Origin: Novosphingobium resinovorum
GTDB taxonomy: Bacteria; Pseudomonadota; Alphaproteobacteria; Sphingomonadales; Sphingomonadaceae
Length of the DNA stretch: 64,000 bases
Assembly: GCF_001742225.1 (NCBI RefSeq)
Contig: NZ_CP017076.1
Coordinates: forward strand, 124,001 to 188,000
Reading direction: 5' to 3'
Part shown: one piece after another, positions 8,011-15,865 of the stretch
Numbering within the stretch: the first letter of the stretch is position 1
Layout of the letters: each line of letters begins with the position of its first letter
Translations under genes and position numbers: made by a program
Notes under the pieces: model-generated
Databases searched by the model: none
Told to the model about the DNA's origin: nothing
The model's input: the letters and a program-made list of their open reading frames with translations, nothing else

Positions 8011-8769
8011 TCAGACCATGTTCATGCCGCCGGAGACGGAAATGGCCTGCCCGGTGATATAGGCGCCGTCGTCCGACGCGAGCATCGCCACGATGCCGGC
8101 GTAGTCCTCGGGTTCTCCCATGCGCTTCAAGGGGATACCGCGCACCATCGCGTCCTTCCACTTCTCCGCGTCGGCGCCTTCGCCCAGCACCGAGGCCATC
8201 ATCGGCGTATTGGTGGGGCCGGGGCAGACGCAGTTGGCGAGCACGTTCTTGCGCGCCAGTTCGCGGGCGATCGACTTGGTGAAGCTGATGAGGCCGCCCT
8301 TGCAGGCCGAATAGACCGCCTCGTTGCTGGTGCCGACGCGCGCCGCGTCCGAGGCGATGTTGATGATCCGCCCGCCGCCGCGCTGCGCCATCCGGCCCGC
8401 GACCGCGAAATGGGTGTTGAGATTGCCCTTGAGGTTGATCGAGATGACCTTGTCCCAGAACTCCGGGGTGGTCGTGAGGAAGGGCATCGGCTTGTCCCAT
8501 CCGGCGTTGTTGACCAGCGCCCAGACGGGACCAAGGGTGTCCTCAACGGCACCTACGGCAGCCTGAACGGCCTCGAAGTCGCTCACATCGACCTGCCAGG
8601 TCTGCACCACGGCGTCTCCGGCGAGCTTTGCGGTCTTTTCGCCCGCCTCGGGGCTGAGATCGAAGATGGCGACCTTGCACCCCTCCGCCGCGAGCCTGAG
8701 AACGAGCGCGCGCCCGATGCCCTGTCCGCCGCCGGTGACGATGGCGACCTTGCCTTCCAAACCTTTCAC
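8011..8769 (-). CDS. badH: BadH-like short-chain dehydrogenase
   Basis: 252 residues, classical SDR. TGGGQGIG binds NAD(P); the catalytic region reads SDAARVGTSNEAVYSACKGGL (Ser, Tyr and Lys present), nearly as in my recollection of BadH, the 2-hydroxycyclohexanecarboxyl-CoA dehydrogenase. NNAGWDKPMPF also agrees. It would oxidise the ring hydroxyl to a ketone, producing the substrate for the BadI-like hydrolase encoded two genes downstream. The start is GTG at 8769 with a strong GGAGG upstream. It follows the MarR gene by 26 bp. Confidence 0.85.
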   Translation of the reverse strand: MKGLEGKVAIVTGGGQGIGRALVLRLAAEGCKVAIFDLSPEAGEKTAKLAGDAVVQTWQVDVSDFEAVQAAVGAVEDTLGPVWALVNNAGWDKPMPFLTTTPEFWDKVISINLKGNLNTHFAVAGRMAQRGGGRIINIASDAARVGTSNEAVYSACKGGLISFTKSIARELARKNVLANCVCPGPTNTPMMASVLGEGADAEKWKDAMVRGIPLKRMGEPEDYAGIVAMLASDDGAYITGQAISVSGGMNMV

Positions 8770-8795
8770 AACAACCTCCGTTTGTTCATGACCGG

Positions 8796-9347
8796 CTACA
8801 TTTCTATGTCGCCGGCCCCTTCGGCATCGCTGCCGATGAGTTCGATCAGTCTCGTCTTGACCTTGAGGAGCACGCCGCTGGCGCCCTCGAGTTCTTCGTC
8901 CTCCACCACGCTCATGATGTCGGCTTCCACCGCATCGACCGCTTCCCTGATCGTGGCGACCAGCTTCTGGCCGGCCTTGGTCAGGTATATGCGGCGGGCG
9001 CGGGCATCGCGTTCATCCGCCCGGCGTTCCACGAAGCCGCCGCCTTCCATGCGATCGACCAGCCCACCGATCGCCACCTTGGTGAGATCGAGGTCGGCGG
9101 CCAGCGCGGTCTGGGTCATCCCGTCGCGGCGCGACAGGAAAGCCAGCACCCACCACTGCGATCGCGTGATGCCGAGCGGCTTGAGCGCCCGGTCCACGAC
9201 GATGCGGCGCATGCGCGACACGTCGTGGATCAGGAACCCGAAACGCAGGTTGGAATCCAAATTCTTGGGCACGCTGGAAACTCCGGAAGTTGAACCTTCC
9301 GCACTATCCGCAATTGCGCGCGCATCAAGAGGTAAGCGTGTTTCCAT
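8796..9347 (-). CDS. MarR-family regulator
   Basis: 183 residues with a winged helix-turn-helix: RSQWWVLAFLSRRDGMTQTALAADLDLTKVAIGGLVDRMEGGGFVERR is recognition helix plus wing (described in segments, residues about 78-125). An N-terminal ~40-residue extension precedes the usual MarR start. The ATG at 9347 overlaps the acyl-CoA dehydrogenase stop by one base (TAATG), so it is co-transcribed with the genes it probably controls. MarR proteins such as BadR repress alicyclic acid operons and are released by CoA-thioester ligands. A good operator candidate is at 11463-11480 in the promoter of this operon. Confidence 0.88.
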   Translation of the reverse strand: METRLPLDARAIADSAEGSTSGVSSVPKNLDSNLRFGFLIHDVSRMRRIVVDRALKPLGITRSQWWVLAFLSRRDGMTQTALAADLDLTKVAIGGLVDRMEGGGFVERRADERDARARRIYLTKAGQKLVATIREAVDAVEADIMSVVEDEELEGASGVLLKVKTRLIELIGSDAEGAGDIEM

Positions 9348-10510
9348 TACCCTTTGCGCGCAAGCTTGCCCTTGAACATCTCACGCGCGATGATGGTCTT
9401 CATGATCTCGATGGAGCCGCCGGCGATCTTGACGATGCGCGCGTCGGCATAGGCGCGGCAGATCGGGTACTCCCACATGTAGCCCCAGCCGCCGAACAAT
9501 TGCAGGCACTTGTCGACCGTTTCGCAGTGCAGCTCCGAGGTGGTCATCTTGGCCATCGCGGCATCGACCGGATCAAGCTCGCCCTTCATGAACAGGTCGA
9601 TGCACTTGTCTGTGAAGACCCGCGCCATCACCGCACGCGCCTTGAGGTCGGCCAGCACGAACTGGGTGTTCTGGAAATCGCCGATGGTCTGGCCGAAGGC
9701 CTTGCGCTCGGCGGTGTAGTCCACCGTCCATTCGATGACGGTTTCGGTCACGGTCGCCGAGCGGATCGCCTGGGCGAGCCGTTCCTGCGACAGCTTCGTC
9801 ATCATCAGCGCGAAGCCCTGGCCTTCCTCGCCCAGCATTGCGCTGGCGGGCACGCGCAGGTTGTCGAAGAACAGTTCCGAGGTGTCCTGCGCCTTCATGC
9901 CCAGCTTGTCGAGGTTCTGGCCCCGGTTGAAACCGGGCAGGCTGGCATCGACGAGGAACAGCGAGGTGCCCTTGGCCCCGGCGGCGCTGTCGGTCTTGGT
10001 GGCGAGCACGATCACGTCGCACAGCTGGCCGTTCGAGATGAACACCTTCTGCCCGTTGATCACGAAGTCGTCGCCGTCGCGTTCGGCGCGGGTGCGGATC
10101 GCCTTGAGATCGCTGCCCGCGTGCGGCTCGGTCATGCCGAGCGAGCCGATCGCCTCGCCGCTGACCATCTTGGGCAGCCACTGGCGCTTCTGCTCCTCGG
10201 TCCCGAAGGCGAGGATGTAGGAGGCGACGAGGTCGGTGTGGATCAGGAAGCCCGGGCCGCTCGTGCCCGCGCGCCACAGTTCCTCGAAGACGATGACGTC
10301 ATAGAGATAGTCCGCGCCGATGCCGCCGTATTCCTCGGGAACCGTGCAGCACAGCATCCCGGCCTCACCGGCCTTGAGCCATACGTCGCGCGGGACGATG
10401 CCGTCCTTTTCCCACTGGTCGTGGAAGGGGACGATTTCCTTCTCGATGAACTTGCGGACGGTGTCGCGCCACATTTCGTGTTCGGGCTGGAAGAGGGATC
10501 TTTCGATCAT
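9347..10510 (-). CDS. Acyl-CoA dehydrogenase
   Basis: 387 residues, complete three-domain FAD acyl-CoA dehydrogenase. Visible motifs are SLGMTEPHAGSDL (FAD/substrate loop), NGQKVFISNGQLCD, RKAFGQTIGDFQNTQF, and LFGGWGYMWEYPICRAYAD near the C-terminus with AGGSIEIM, where the catalytic glutamate is expected. It would introduce a 2,3-double bond, for example in a cyclohexane-carboxyl-CoA-type or branched substrate (AliB-like role is inference). It starts at 10510, 3 bp after the stop of the SDR gene, and overlaps the MarR gene at its end. Confidence 0.88.
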   Translation of the reverse strand: MIERSLFQPEHEMWRDTVRKFIEKEIVPFHDQWEKDGIVPRDVWLKAGEAGMLCCTVPEEYGGIGADYLYDVIVFEELWRAGTSGPGFLIHTDLVASYILAFGTEEQKRQWLPKMVSGEAIGSLGMTEPHAGSDLKAIRTRAERDGDDFVINGQKVFISNGQLCDVIVLATKTDSAAGAKGTSLFLVDASLPGFNRGQNLDKLGMKAQDTSELFFDNLRVPASAMLGEEGQGFALMMTKLSQERLAQAIRSATVTETVIEWTVDYTAERKAFGQTIGDFQNTQFVLADLKARAVMARVFTDKCIDLFMKGELDPVDAAMAKMTTSELHCETVDKCLQLFGGWGYMWEYPICRAYADARIVKIAGGSIEIMKTIIAREMFKGKLARKG

Positions 10511-10513
10511 GGC

Positions 10514-11404
10514 TCAGTTGCTCCCCCGTTGGGCTTTTTCCTTGGCGACCGAACCCGCGATAGCGGCGCGCGCTGCATCCCACTGCTCGCCGGTCAGGTT
10601 GGTGAGATCGGCGAAGGTGCCGGGACCGGCCAGATGCTGCGCACCGTCGATCGCGATGGTCTGCCCGGTCAGGTAATTGCAACCGTCCGACAGCAGGAAG
10701 GTAATCAGGTTGCACAGTTCCGGCATATCGCCGAAGCGGCGCAGCGGCACCGTCTCGCAATTGGTGGCCGAGCTTTGCGTGTCCGGGATCGGATTGAGCT
10801 TTTCCCACGCGCCTTCGGTAGGGAAGGGGCCGGGGGCCACAGCGTTGAGGCGGATGCCGTAAGGGCCCCATTCCACCGCCAGCGACTTGGTCATGGCGTC
10901 GATCGCAGTCTTGCCCATGGCGGACGGCACCACGAAGGCCGATCCGGTCCATACCCAGGTCGTCAGGTTGGAGACGACCGCGCCCGCGATCCCGTCGCGA
11001 ATCCAGCGCTTGCCGCACGACAGCGTAGTGTAGAACGTGCCGTCGATCACCGTCGAGGTCACCGCGCGGAAGCCGCGGGCGCTCAGGTCCTTGGTCGGTG
11101 CGATGAAGTTGGCGGCGGCGTTGTTGAACAGGCCGGAAAGCGGACCCGTCTGCCAGATCGCCTCGATCATCGCGTCCACTGCATCGGCATCTCGGATGTC
11201 GCAGGCGTGAGCATGGACCGCGCCGCCGGTCGCCGCCGAAATCTGCGCCGCCGTTTCGTCTAGCAGCGCCTGGCGACGGCCGCAGATATGCACCACGGCG
11301 CCGCGCGCGCTGAGGCTACGGGCGATCTCCCGGCCAAGGCCGCTGCCGCCACCGGTCACCAGAATGGCCTTTCCGGCCAGCACGTCCTGTTTGAAGATGT
11401 CCAA
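10514..11404 (-). CDS. 2,4-dienoyl-CoA reductase-like SDR
   Basis: 296 residues, SDR related to the mammalian DECR/PECR type. TGGGSGLGREIA is the nucleotide site; FNNAAANFIAPTKDLS and the long C-terminal part (GTFADLTNLTGEQW) fit this subfamily. As in DECR proteins the usual catalytic Tyr of YxxxK is not conserved (SAMGKTAIDAM holds the Lys). It reduces 2,4-dienoyl-CoA or enoyl-CoA esters with NADPH. The start is TTG at 11404 with GGGAGCAGG upstream. It is the first gene of the leftward operon, facing the divergent gene at 11568. Confidence 0.82.
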   Translation of the reverse strand: MDIFKQDVLAGKAILVTGGGSGLGREIARSLSARGAVVHICGRRQALLDETAAQISAATGGAVHAHACDIRDADAVDAMIEAIWQTGPLSGLFNNAAANFIAPTKDLSARGFRAVTSTVIDGTFYTTLSCGKRWIRDGIAGAVVSNLTTWVWTGSAFVVPSAMGKTAIDAMTKSLAVEWGPYGIRLNAVAPGPFPTEGAWEKLNPIPDTQSSATNCETVPLRRFGDMPELCNLITFLLSDGCNYLTGQTIAIDGAQHLAGPGTFADLTNLTGEQWDAARAAIAGSVAKEKAQRGSN

Positions 11405-11462
11405 GTCCTGCTCCCTTGGCCGGGTGCTGCCCTGACGGGTGCCAAATCGCCCTTGCCACTAA

Positions 11463-11480
11463 TTGTGAACCTGTTTACAA
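11463..11480. promoter_or_regulatory. Candidate MarR operator in divergent promoter
   Basis: The 18-bp palindrome TTGTGAAC-CT-GTTTACAA has half-sites differing at one position. It lies between the operons starting at 11404 (-) and 11568 (+). Size and symmetry fit a MarR dimer site, and the leftward operon encodes a MarR protein. Assignment is inference. Confidence 0.6.
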
Positions 11481-11516
11481 AATGATTCGTCGCTGTCAAG
11501 AAGGCTGCGACGATAG

Positions 11517-11536
11517 GCCGCTGCGAAAGCAGCGGC
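11517..11536 (+). other. 5'-UTR hairpin with GAAA tetraloop
   Basis: GCCGCTGC-GAAA-GCAGCGGC forms a perfect 8-bp stem with a GNRA tetraloop, ending 31 nt before the GTG start at 11568. It lies in the likely leader of the rightward operon and may stabilise the transcript or be a chance palindrome. Confidence 0.5.
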
Positions 11537-11567
11537 AGAGCCGAAAAATGATCTTGCGGAGGATAGG

Positions 11568-12992
11568 GTGCAGATCGGTATAACCGCGATGGGCGCATAC
11601 TTGCCCGCGCTGCGCGTCGACCGCAAGGCGATCGCCCGCGAATATTCCTGGAGTGGCCTCGGCATGCCGCGCGGCGGTTTCCGCGCGCTGGCTGGCTGGG
11701 ACGAGGACAGCCTGACCATGGCTGTAGAAGCGGCGCGGGGTCTGGTGCGGACCGCGCCCGAAAGTCTGCGGATCGCCTCGACCTCGGCCTATTACACGGA
11801 GCGTTCGCAAAGCGCGATCGCGCTCGATGCGCTGGCCCTGCCGCGCACGGTGCGCACCGTGGACTTCGGCAATTCGCGGCGGGCAGCGACGACTGCCATG
11901 CTCGATGCGCTGCTGGGTACGGGTGACCAGATCGTCGTCGCCTCGGAAAAGCGGCTGACGCAGGCGGGCAGCGCGGCGCAGCTCGCCTATGGCGACGGCG
12001 CCGCCGCGGTGCGCATCGGCGAGGGCGGCGGCGCGCGGCTGGCGGGTTTCGCCAGCGTGACGCACGATCTGGTCGATCGCTATGCCTCGCAGGATCACCC
12101 CACGCCTTATGCCTACGAGGAACGCTTCGTACGCGACGTGGCGGTGGCCGAACTGATCGTTCCCGCCATCCGCGACGCCTGCGAGGAAGCGGGGATCGAG
12201 CCGGGCCATCTGACGCATGTCGCGGTGGCCGAGCCGGTCGGCGGGACATGGGCCGCTGCGGCGCGGCAGTTGAAGGTCGCTGCGCCCAATCATTGTCAAT
12301 CGGTTTCCGATGCGGCGGGCGATCTGGGCACGGCGATGCCGCTCTACGGCCTCGGCCTTGCGTTGGCGGCGGCGGCAGTGGGCGATTACGTGCTGGTCGT
12401 CGGGTTTGGCAGCGGCGTCGATGCTCTGGTCTTCGAAGTGACCGGCGAAGTCGAGGGCGTGGCCGGGTTCGCCGAGGTTCTCACGCAGGGCTTTCGCCTG
12501 ACTTCTCCCACGCGCTTCCTCAATCTTTCGGGTGCGCTGTCGCTCGACTGGGGGATGCGCGCGGAATTCCAGCAGAAATCGCAGGCCACCGTGCTGGAGC
12601 GCGTCGGCCGCGACACCATCGGCTTCATCGGCGGGCGCGACAGTGGGGGCAACGTCCAGTTCCCCAAGAGCGCCTATCCGGTCAACCCGGCTCTGTCCGA
12701 GCCCGAAGTTCTGGAGGACGTGCGCCTTGCCGATCTGGAGGCGAAGATCGTCTCGATCACGGCGGACCGGCTGAACTTCACCCCTGATCCGCCGTTCGAC
12801 TTTGGTCTCGTCCAGTTCGACAACGGCGCGCGGGTGCTGATGGAGATGGTCGACCGGCCCGAGCAGGGCTTTGCGGTGGGGGACCGCGTCCGCATGCGGC
12901 TGCGCATCAAGTCGCAGAACCGCGAGCTGGGCACCCGCACCTATTTCTGGAAAGCGGCGCCGCGCGCGCGCCCGACGTTGGGAGACGCCTGA
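11568..12992 (+). CDS. HMG-CoA synthase-like protein fused to a DUF35 OB-fold domain
   Basis: 474 residues. Residues 1-~340 are a thiolase-superfamily (HMG-CoA-synthase/KAS III-like) fold beginning IGITAMGAYLPALRVDR. Residues ~350-470 are a DUF35-like region with an OB fold (DFGLVQFDNGARVLMEMVDRPEQGF). Two normal features are lost: at the catalytic-cysteine site the sequence is DFGNSRRAATTAM, with Arg104 where HMG-CoA synthase has Cys; and the DUF35 zinc ribbon reads GGRDSGGNVQFPKSAYPVNP, without any cysteine. GTG start at 11568 has GCGGAGGA upstream. It overlaps the thiolase gene by one base and may be its non-catalytic partner, as DUF35 proteins often pair with thiolases. Confidence 0.82.
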   Translation: MQIGITAMGAYLPALRVDRKAIAREYSWSGLGMPRGGFRALAGWDEDSLTMAVEAARGLVRTAPESLRIASTSAYYTERSQSAIALDALALPRTVRTVDFGNSRRAATTAMLDALLGTGDQIVVASEKRLTQAGSAAQLAYGDGAAAVRIGEGGGARLAGFASVTHDLVDRYASQDHPTPYAYEERFVRDVAVAELIVPAIRDACEEAGIEPGHLTHVAVAEPVGGTWAAAARQLKVAAPNHCQSVSDAAGDLGTAMPLYGLGLALAAAAVGDYVLVVGFGSGVDALVFEVTGEVEGVAGFAEVLTQGFRLTSPTRFLNLSGALSLDWGMRAEFQQKSQATVLERVGRDTIGFIGGRDSGGNVQFPKSAYPVNPALSEPEVLEDVRLADLEAKIVSITADRLNFTPDPPFDFGLVQFDNGARVLMEMVDRPEQGFAVGDRVRMRLRIKSQNRELGTRTYFWKAAPRARPTLGDA

Positions 12993-14191
12993 TGGCGAGC
13001 GGATTCAGGGACAAGGTCGCCATCGTCGGCATGGGTTGCAGCCGTTTCGGCGAACGCTGGGAGCTTGGCGCTGACGGGCTGATGGTCGAGGCGTTCGGCG
13101 AGGCGCTGGCGGATGCCGGTATCGCGCGCGAGCAGATCGAGGCGGCGTGGGTCGGCAATGCGCTCGACGACATCAACGTCGGCAATTCCGCGCTGCCCGC
13201 CGCCCATGCGCTGCGCCTGCAGCGGGTGCCGGTCACGCGGGTGGAGAACATGTGCGCCACCGGGACCGAGGCGCTGCGCGGCGCGGCTTATGCCGTGGCT
13301 TCGGGCGCGGTGGACATCGCGCTGGCCATCGGCGTGGAGAAGCTCAAGGACACCGGCTACGGCGGGTTGCCGCTCAAGACCAAGGGCGTGCAGAACGACT
13401 TGTGGATGCCTTACGGCTCCGCGCCGGGCACGTTCGCGCAGCTGGCGGGCGCTTATGCAGCGCGGCACGGGATCGACGCGGGCGACCTCAAGCGGGCGAT
13501 GGCGCATGTCTCGTGGAAGAGCCACCAGAACGGCGTCCACAGCCCCAAGGCGCACATGCGCAAGGCGGTGGAGATGGACAAGATCCTGAACGCGCCGATG
13601 ATCGCCGATCCGCTCGGCCTGTTCGACTGCTGCGGCGTGTCGGATGGTGCAGCCTGCGCCATCGTTACCACGCCCGACATCGCGCGCGGGCTGGGCAAGG
13701 TCAACCCCGTCACGATCAAGGCGATCCAGCTCAGCGCCAGCAACGGCTGGGAGATGCAGTACGGCGAATGGGACGGCGCGCATGTGCCCAATACCCGCGT
13801 CGCGTCGCGCAAGGCCTATGCCGAGGCGGGCATCCAAGACCCGAAGCAGAGCATCGACATGACCGAGGTGCACGACTGCTTCTCGATCACCGAACTGGTC
13901 ATCATGGAAGACCTCGGCCTGTCGGATGAGGGCCGCGCGCCTGCCGACATCCTCGATGGCCGGTACGACCGCGACGGCGCGATTCCGTGCCAGCTCGACG
14001 GGGGGCTCAAGTGCTTCGGCCACCCGGTCGGCGCCTCGGGCCTGCGCATGGCCTACGAGGTCTACAACCAGCTTCAGGGCCGGGCGGGCGATCGCCAGCG
14101 CGGCAAGGTCGATTTCGGCCTGACGCACAATCTGGGCGGCGCACCGTTCAACAGCGTTGCCGCCGTGGCGATCCTCGGCCGCCTGAACTGA
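12992..14191 (+). CDS. SCP2-type thiolase
   Basis: 399 residues, thiolase of the SCP-x/acetyl-CoA acetyltransferase type. The nucleophilic Cys88 is in ENMCATGTEAL; the second-half motifs HDCFSITELV and CFGHPVGASG carry the active-site His, and THNLGGAPFNSVA follows at the end. It would cleave 3-ketoacyl-CoA (perhaps 2-methyl-branched, as typical for SCP2 thiolases) to a shortened acyl-CoA plus acetyl- or propionyl-CoA. It follows the HMG-CoA-synthase/DUF35 fusion with an overlapping ATG. These thiolases commonly need a DUF35 partner, which supports a complex of the two products. Confidence 0.88.
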   Translation: MASGFRDKVAIVGMGCSRFGERWELGADGLMVEAFGEALADAGIAREQIEAAWVGNALDDINVGNSALPAAHALRLQRVPVTRVENMCATGTEALRGAAYAVASGAVDIALAIGVEKLKDTGYGGLPLKTKGVQNDLWMPYGSAPGTFAQLAGAYAARHGIDAGDLKRAMAHVSWKSHQNGVHSPKAHMRKAVEMDKILNAPMIADPLGLFDCCGVSDGAACAIVTTPDIARGLGKVNPVTIKAIQLSASNGWEMQYGEWDGAHVPNTRVASRKAYAEAGIQDPKQSIDMTEVHDCFSITELVIMEDLGLSDEGRAPADILDGRYDRDGAIPCQLDGGLKCFGHPVGASGLRMAYEVYNQLQGRAGDRQRGKVDFGLTHNLGGAPFNSVAAVAILGRLN

Positions 14192-14214
14192 CAAGATAAT
14201 AGGGAGACGATACG

Positions 14215-14667
14215 ATGGCAGGCCTCTGGTTCGAGGAGTTCGAGGTCGGGCAGGTGATCCGGCACGAGATCCGCAAGACCGTGCTGGAATACGAGAACAT
14301 GCTGTTCTCGTCGCTGACCTTCAATCCGGCCCAGCTTCATGTCGATCACGACTATGCGGCGCAGACCGAATTCGGCAGGCCGCTCATGAACTCGATCTTC
14401 ACGCTGGGGCTGGTGATCGGCCTGTCGGTGCAGGATACGACGCTGGGCACCACGGTCGCCAACCTCGGCATGACCGATACGGTGTTTCCGAACCCGGTCT
14501 TCTCCGGCGATACCATCCGCTCGGAAACGCATGTGCTGGAGGTGCGCGCCAGCAAGTCTCGCCCGACGCAGGGCATCGTCCTGTTCGAGCACATCGGCCT
14601 CAACCAGAACGACCAGATCGTCTGCCGCACCAAGCGCAATGCACTGATGCTGAGGAAGCCGGCGTGA
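14215..14667 (+). CDS. MaoC-family dehydratase, mesaconyl-CoA-hydratase-like
   Basis: 150 residues, single hotdog MaoC domain starting WFEEFEVGQVIRHEIRKTV. The FNPAQLHVDHDYAAQTEFGRPL segment is the hydratase motif (Asp/His region), similar to beta-methylmalyl-CoA dehydratase proteins. The next gene encodes a CitE-type lyase and overlaps by 4 nt; dehydratase-lyase pairs of this sort act on malyl-CoA-like or methylmalyl-CoA-like intermediates. AGGGAGACGAT precedes the ATG at 14215. Confidence 0.82.
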   Translation: MAGLWFEEFEVGQVIRHEIRKTVLEYENMLFSSLTFNPAQLHVDHDYAAQTEFGRPLMNSIFTLGLVIGLSVQDTTLGTTVANLGMTDTVFPNPVFSGDTIRSETHVLEVRASKSRPTQGIVLFEHIGLNQNDQIVCRTKRNALMLRKPA

Positions 14668-15539
14668 GGCTGCGCTCGCTTCTCTTCGTGCCGGGCGACA
14701 GCGAGAAAAAGTTCGCAAAAGCCTCGCAGACAGCGGCGGACGTGCTGATCCTCGATCTCGAGGACTCGGTTGCTCCGGCGGTGAAGCCCGAGGCGCGCGG
14801 CATCGTCGCGGGCTGGCTCGACCGCGCGGGCGAGGTCGGCGCTGCGCTGTTCGTGCGGCCCAATCCGCTCGACAGCGGGCTGATCGACGACGACCTTGCC
14901 GCCGTGGTGCGCCCTGGCCTTGCGGGGCTGCTGGTTCCCAAGGCCAATGGCGCCGAGGACATCGCTGAAATCGCCCGCAAGCTGGACCGGCTCGAGGCCG
15001 AGGCGGGCATGGCGGTGGGCACGGTGAAGATCGCCGTCGTCTCCACCGAGACGCCGCTGGCGATGTTCAACCTGCAGTCCTACACGCCGCCGCACCCGCG
15101 CCTCGTCGGCCTGACCTGGGGGGCGGAAGACCTTGGCGCCGCCATCGGCGCGACGGACAACAAGGAGCCCGACGGCTCCTGGACCTTCCCCTATCAGGTT
15201 GCCCGCGCGCAGTGCCTGTTCGCCTCGGCCTCGGCCGGGGTCGTGCCGATCGACACGCTCTACGCCAACTTCCGCGATCCCGAGGGGCTGGAAGTGGACT
15301 GCCGCAAGGCCCGGCGCGACGGGTTCCTCGGCCGCATCGCCATCCACCCCGATCAGGTCGACACGATCAACCGCTGCTTCAGCCCGTCTGAGGAGGAAGT
15401 GGCCCATGCCCGCCGCATCGTCGATGCCTTCGCCGCCAATCCCGAACTCGGTACGATCGGCATCGACGGAAAGATGTTCGACATTCCCCACCTCAAGGCC
15501 GCGCACAAGACGCTGGCCGCAGCAGGAGAAGATGGATGA
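14664..15539 (+). CDS. HpcH/HpaI aldolase, CitE-like CoA-ester lyase
   Basis: 291 residues. LRSLLFVPGDSEKKFAKA, ADVLILDLEDSVAP (acidic metal-binding) and VGLTWGAEDLGAAIGA are signatures of CitE/malyl-CoA lyase TIM-barrel enzymes. GRIAIHPDQVDTIN is the typical C-terminal motif. It splits a 3-hydroxyacyl-CoA such as malyl-, citramalyl- or a branched analogue into two fragments. GTG start at 14664 overlaps the preceding MaoC gene, and its own stop overlaps the next gene by 4 nt. Confidence 0.85.
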   Translation: MRLRSLLFVPGDSEKKFAKASQTAADVLILDLEDSVAPAVKPEARGIVAGWLDRAGEVGAALFVRPNPLDSGLIDDDLAAVVRPGLAGLLVPKANGAEDIAEIARKLDRLEAEAGMAVGTVKIAVVSTETPLAMFNLQSYTPPHPRLVGLTWGAEDLGAAIGATDNKEPDGSWTFPYQVARAQCLFASASAGVVPIDTLYANFRDPEGLEVDCRKARRDGFLGRIAIHPDQVDTINRCFSPSEEEVAHARRIVDAFAANPELGTIGIDGKMFDIPHLKAAHKTLAAAGEDG

Positions 15540-15865
15540 GCGGTTTCGCGCGCGGCGCCAGCCTTGCGATCGTGGTCGGCCTGACCGCGTTCCTTCTCTA
15601 TGCCTTCGCGACCGGCGAGGTCATCCCGGACCAGCTCCACGTGTGGTCGGTGGTCTGGGGCCTCTACGTCTGGGCCGATGCCTATTCCGGCTTCCTGCTC
15701 TTCTCGCTCATCATCTACGCCTACGAGCGCAACCTGACGCTTGTGGTCGTGCTGTTCATCGTCACCTGCTGCACCGGCAACATGGTCAACGCCGCCTGGC
15801 TTCTGTGGCGCGGGCCCGACCTGCTGCGCCGCATCCAGTCCCATTCAACGAGGATTTCGTCATGA
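15536..15865 (+). CDS. Small integral membrane protein, function unknown
   Basis: 109 residues with three hydrophobic segments at about 8-27 (SLAIVVGLTAFLLYAF), 38-62 (VVWGLYVWADAYSGFLLFSLII) and 68-88 (LTLVVVLFIVTCCTGNMVNAAW), followed by a basic tail (RGPDLLRRIQSHSTR). I do not recognise its function. It overlaps both neighbours by 4 nt (CitE-like lyase before, acyl-CoA dehydrogenase after), so it belongs to the operon and is translationally coupled. Confidence 0.75.
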   Translation: MSGFARGASLAIVVGLTAFLLYAFATGEVIPDQLHVWSVVWGLYVWADAYSGFLLFSLIIYAYERNLTLVVVLFIVTCCTGNMVNAAWLLWRGPDLLRRIQSHSTRISS

